From: DASPJL01 sp035628645
GTDB lineage: Bacteria; Bacteroidota; Bacteroidia; Cytophagales; Cyclobacteriaceae
Length of the DNA: 5,732 nucleotides
Direction of reading: 5' to 3'
Assembly: GCA_035628645.1 (NCBI GenBank)
Contig: DASPJL010000175.1
Coordinates: forward strand, 1-5,732
A program made the translations under genes and the position numbers. The notes beneath the pieces were generated by a model. It was not told where the DNA came from. It did no database searches and saw only the letters and a program-made list of their open reading frames with translations. Each line of letters starts with the position of its first letter. The stretch's first letter is position 1. This document shows positions 5,493 to 5,732 of this stretch, piece by piece.

Positions 5493-5732
5493 CTTACTGA
5501 CTCTAAAATTACTGAAATTTTTTATCTTATTGATGAATTTTGCCTTTGTTTTGAAAATTCCGTCAAAAAACATCTCCTTGGAAATGCACCTAAGAGAAAG
5601 CCTACAATGAGCTGTAGTGAGGTAATAGCTCTGATGGTAATCTTCCATACAGGAGGATATAGAAATATGAAGCATTTCTACATTCATTATGCACAAGTAC
5701 ATCTTTCTCATTTGTTTCCCAAAACAGTTTCC
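5487..5732 (+). CDS. IS982-family transposase, N-terminal part (runs off window)
   Basis: The frame is open from the ATG at 5487 to the last base, giving 82 residues without interruption. The sequence has the N-terminal pattern of IS982 transposases: an ITEIFYLIDEFC start, a basic KRKPTMS stretch, SEVIALMVIFH (44-54), GYRNMKHFY (57-65) and LFPKTVS (76-82). The family's proteins are close to 290-300 residues, so about a quarter is seen. The acidic catalytic residues of the DDE domain lie beyond the edge, so whether the gene is functional cannot be judged. The visible part shows no damage. The start codon sits within an inverted repeat. A reverse-strand reading frame over the same bases is only a shadow. 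Confidence 0.85.
   Translation, partial: MTLTDSKITEIFYLIDEFCLCFENSVKKHLLGNAPKRKPTMSCSEVIALMVIFHTGGYRNMKHFYIHYAQVHLSHLFPKTVS

Larger units (their letters stand above)
5390..5732 (+). mobile_element. IS982-family insertion sequence, left part only
   Basis: The element is identified by its transposase. Its right end lies outside the window, so the terminal inverted repeats and the target duplication cannot be checked. The left boundary given is an estimate: the family usually has several tens of bases between the end and the start codon, and the segment around 5366-5400 is where an end would be expected. Elements of this family are about 1 kb long with one transposase gene. Confidence 0.55.

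Noticed and set aside
5469..5711. Reverse-strand 80-codon reading frame opposite the transposase
   Set aside because: The forward frame is a recognisable IS982 transposase start; the reverse frame shows no domain.

Overview
The window looks like chromosomal DNA of a Bacteroidota bacterium, most likely of the Cytophagales type. The DNA is visibly AT-rich and start codons lack good Shine-Dalgarno sequences. One site fits the Bacteroidota promoter pattern (TTG, about 20 bases, then TAnnTTTG). The genes also have Bacteroidota-style protein endings and architectures. The species cannot be named from the sequence alone.

Layout, all on the + strand. Positions 1-348 are the C-terminal end of an outer-membrane LPS-assembly protein (LptD type). 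A short intergenic stretch follows with a 7-base-periodic inverted repeat (353-436). Next is a complete DNA-3-methyladenine glycosylase I gene, tag (495-1067). A small lipoprotein gene of unknown function (1264-1770) precedes a tightly linked pair: an ECF-type sigma factor (1822-2427) and, 6 bases later, a protein (2434-3573) with a short cytoplasmic N-terminus, one membrane helix and a C-terminal outer-membrane beta-barrel-like domain. This pair looks like a sigma/anti-sigma module whose sensor part is a barrel domain, and it is the most unusual system in the window. A hairpin at 3664-3692 may end that transcript. A complete UMF1/Atg22-like major facilitator transporter gene (3753-5093) comes next, followed after only 3 bases by a tRNA-Val(GAC) gene (5097-5171). 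The tRNA probably has its own promoter inside the 3' end of the transporter gene.

The right end is mobile or scarred DNA. The 3' end of the tRNA is imperfectly repeated 108 bases downstream (5264-5286). Beyond that, a truncated-by-window IS982-family insertion sequence begins, with its transposase starting at 5487. A nested inverted repeat (5430-5492) overlaps the transposase start codon and could silence translation of transcripts entering from outside the element.

The genes are mostly unrelated housekeeping functions (envelope assembly, DNA repair, transport, tRNA). The only clear functional unit is the sigma factor with its membrane partner, possibly joined by the upstream lipoprotein.
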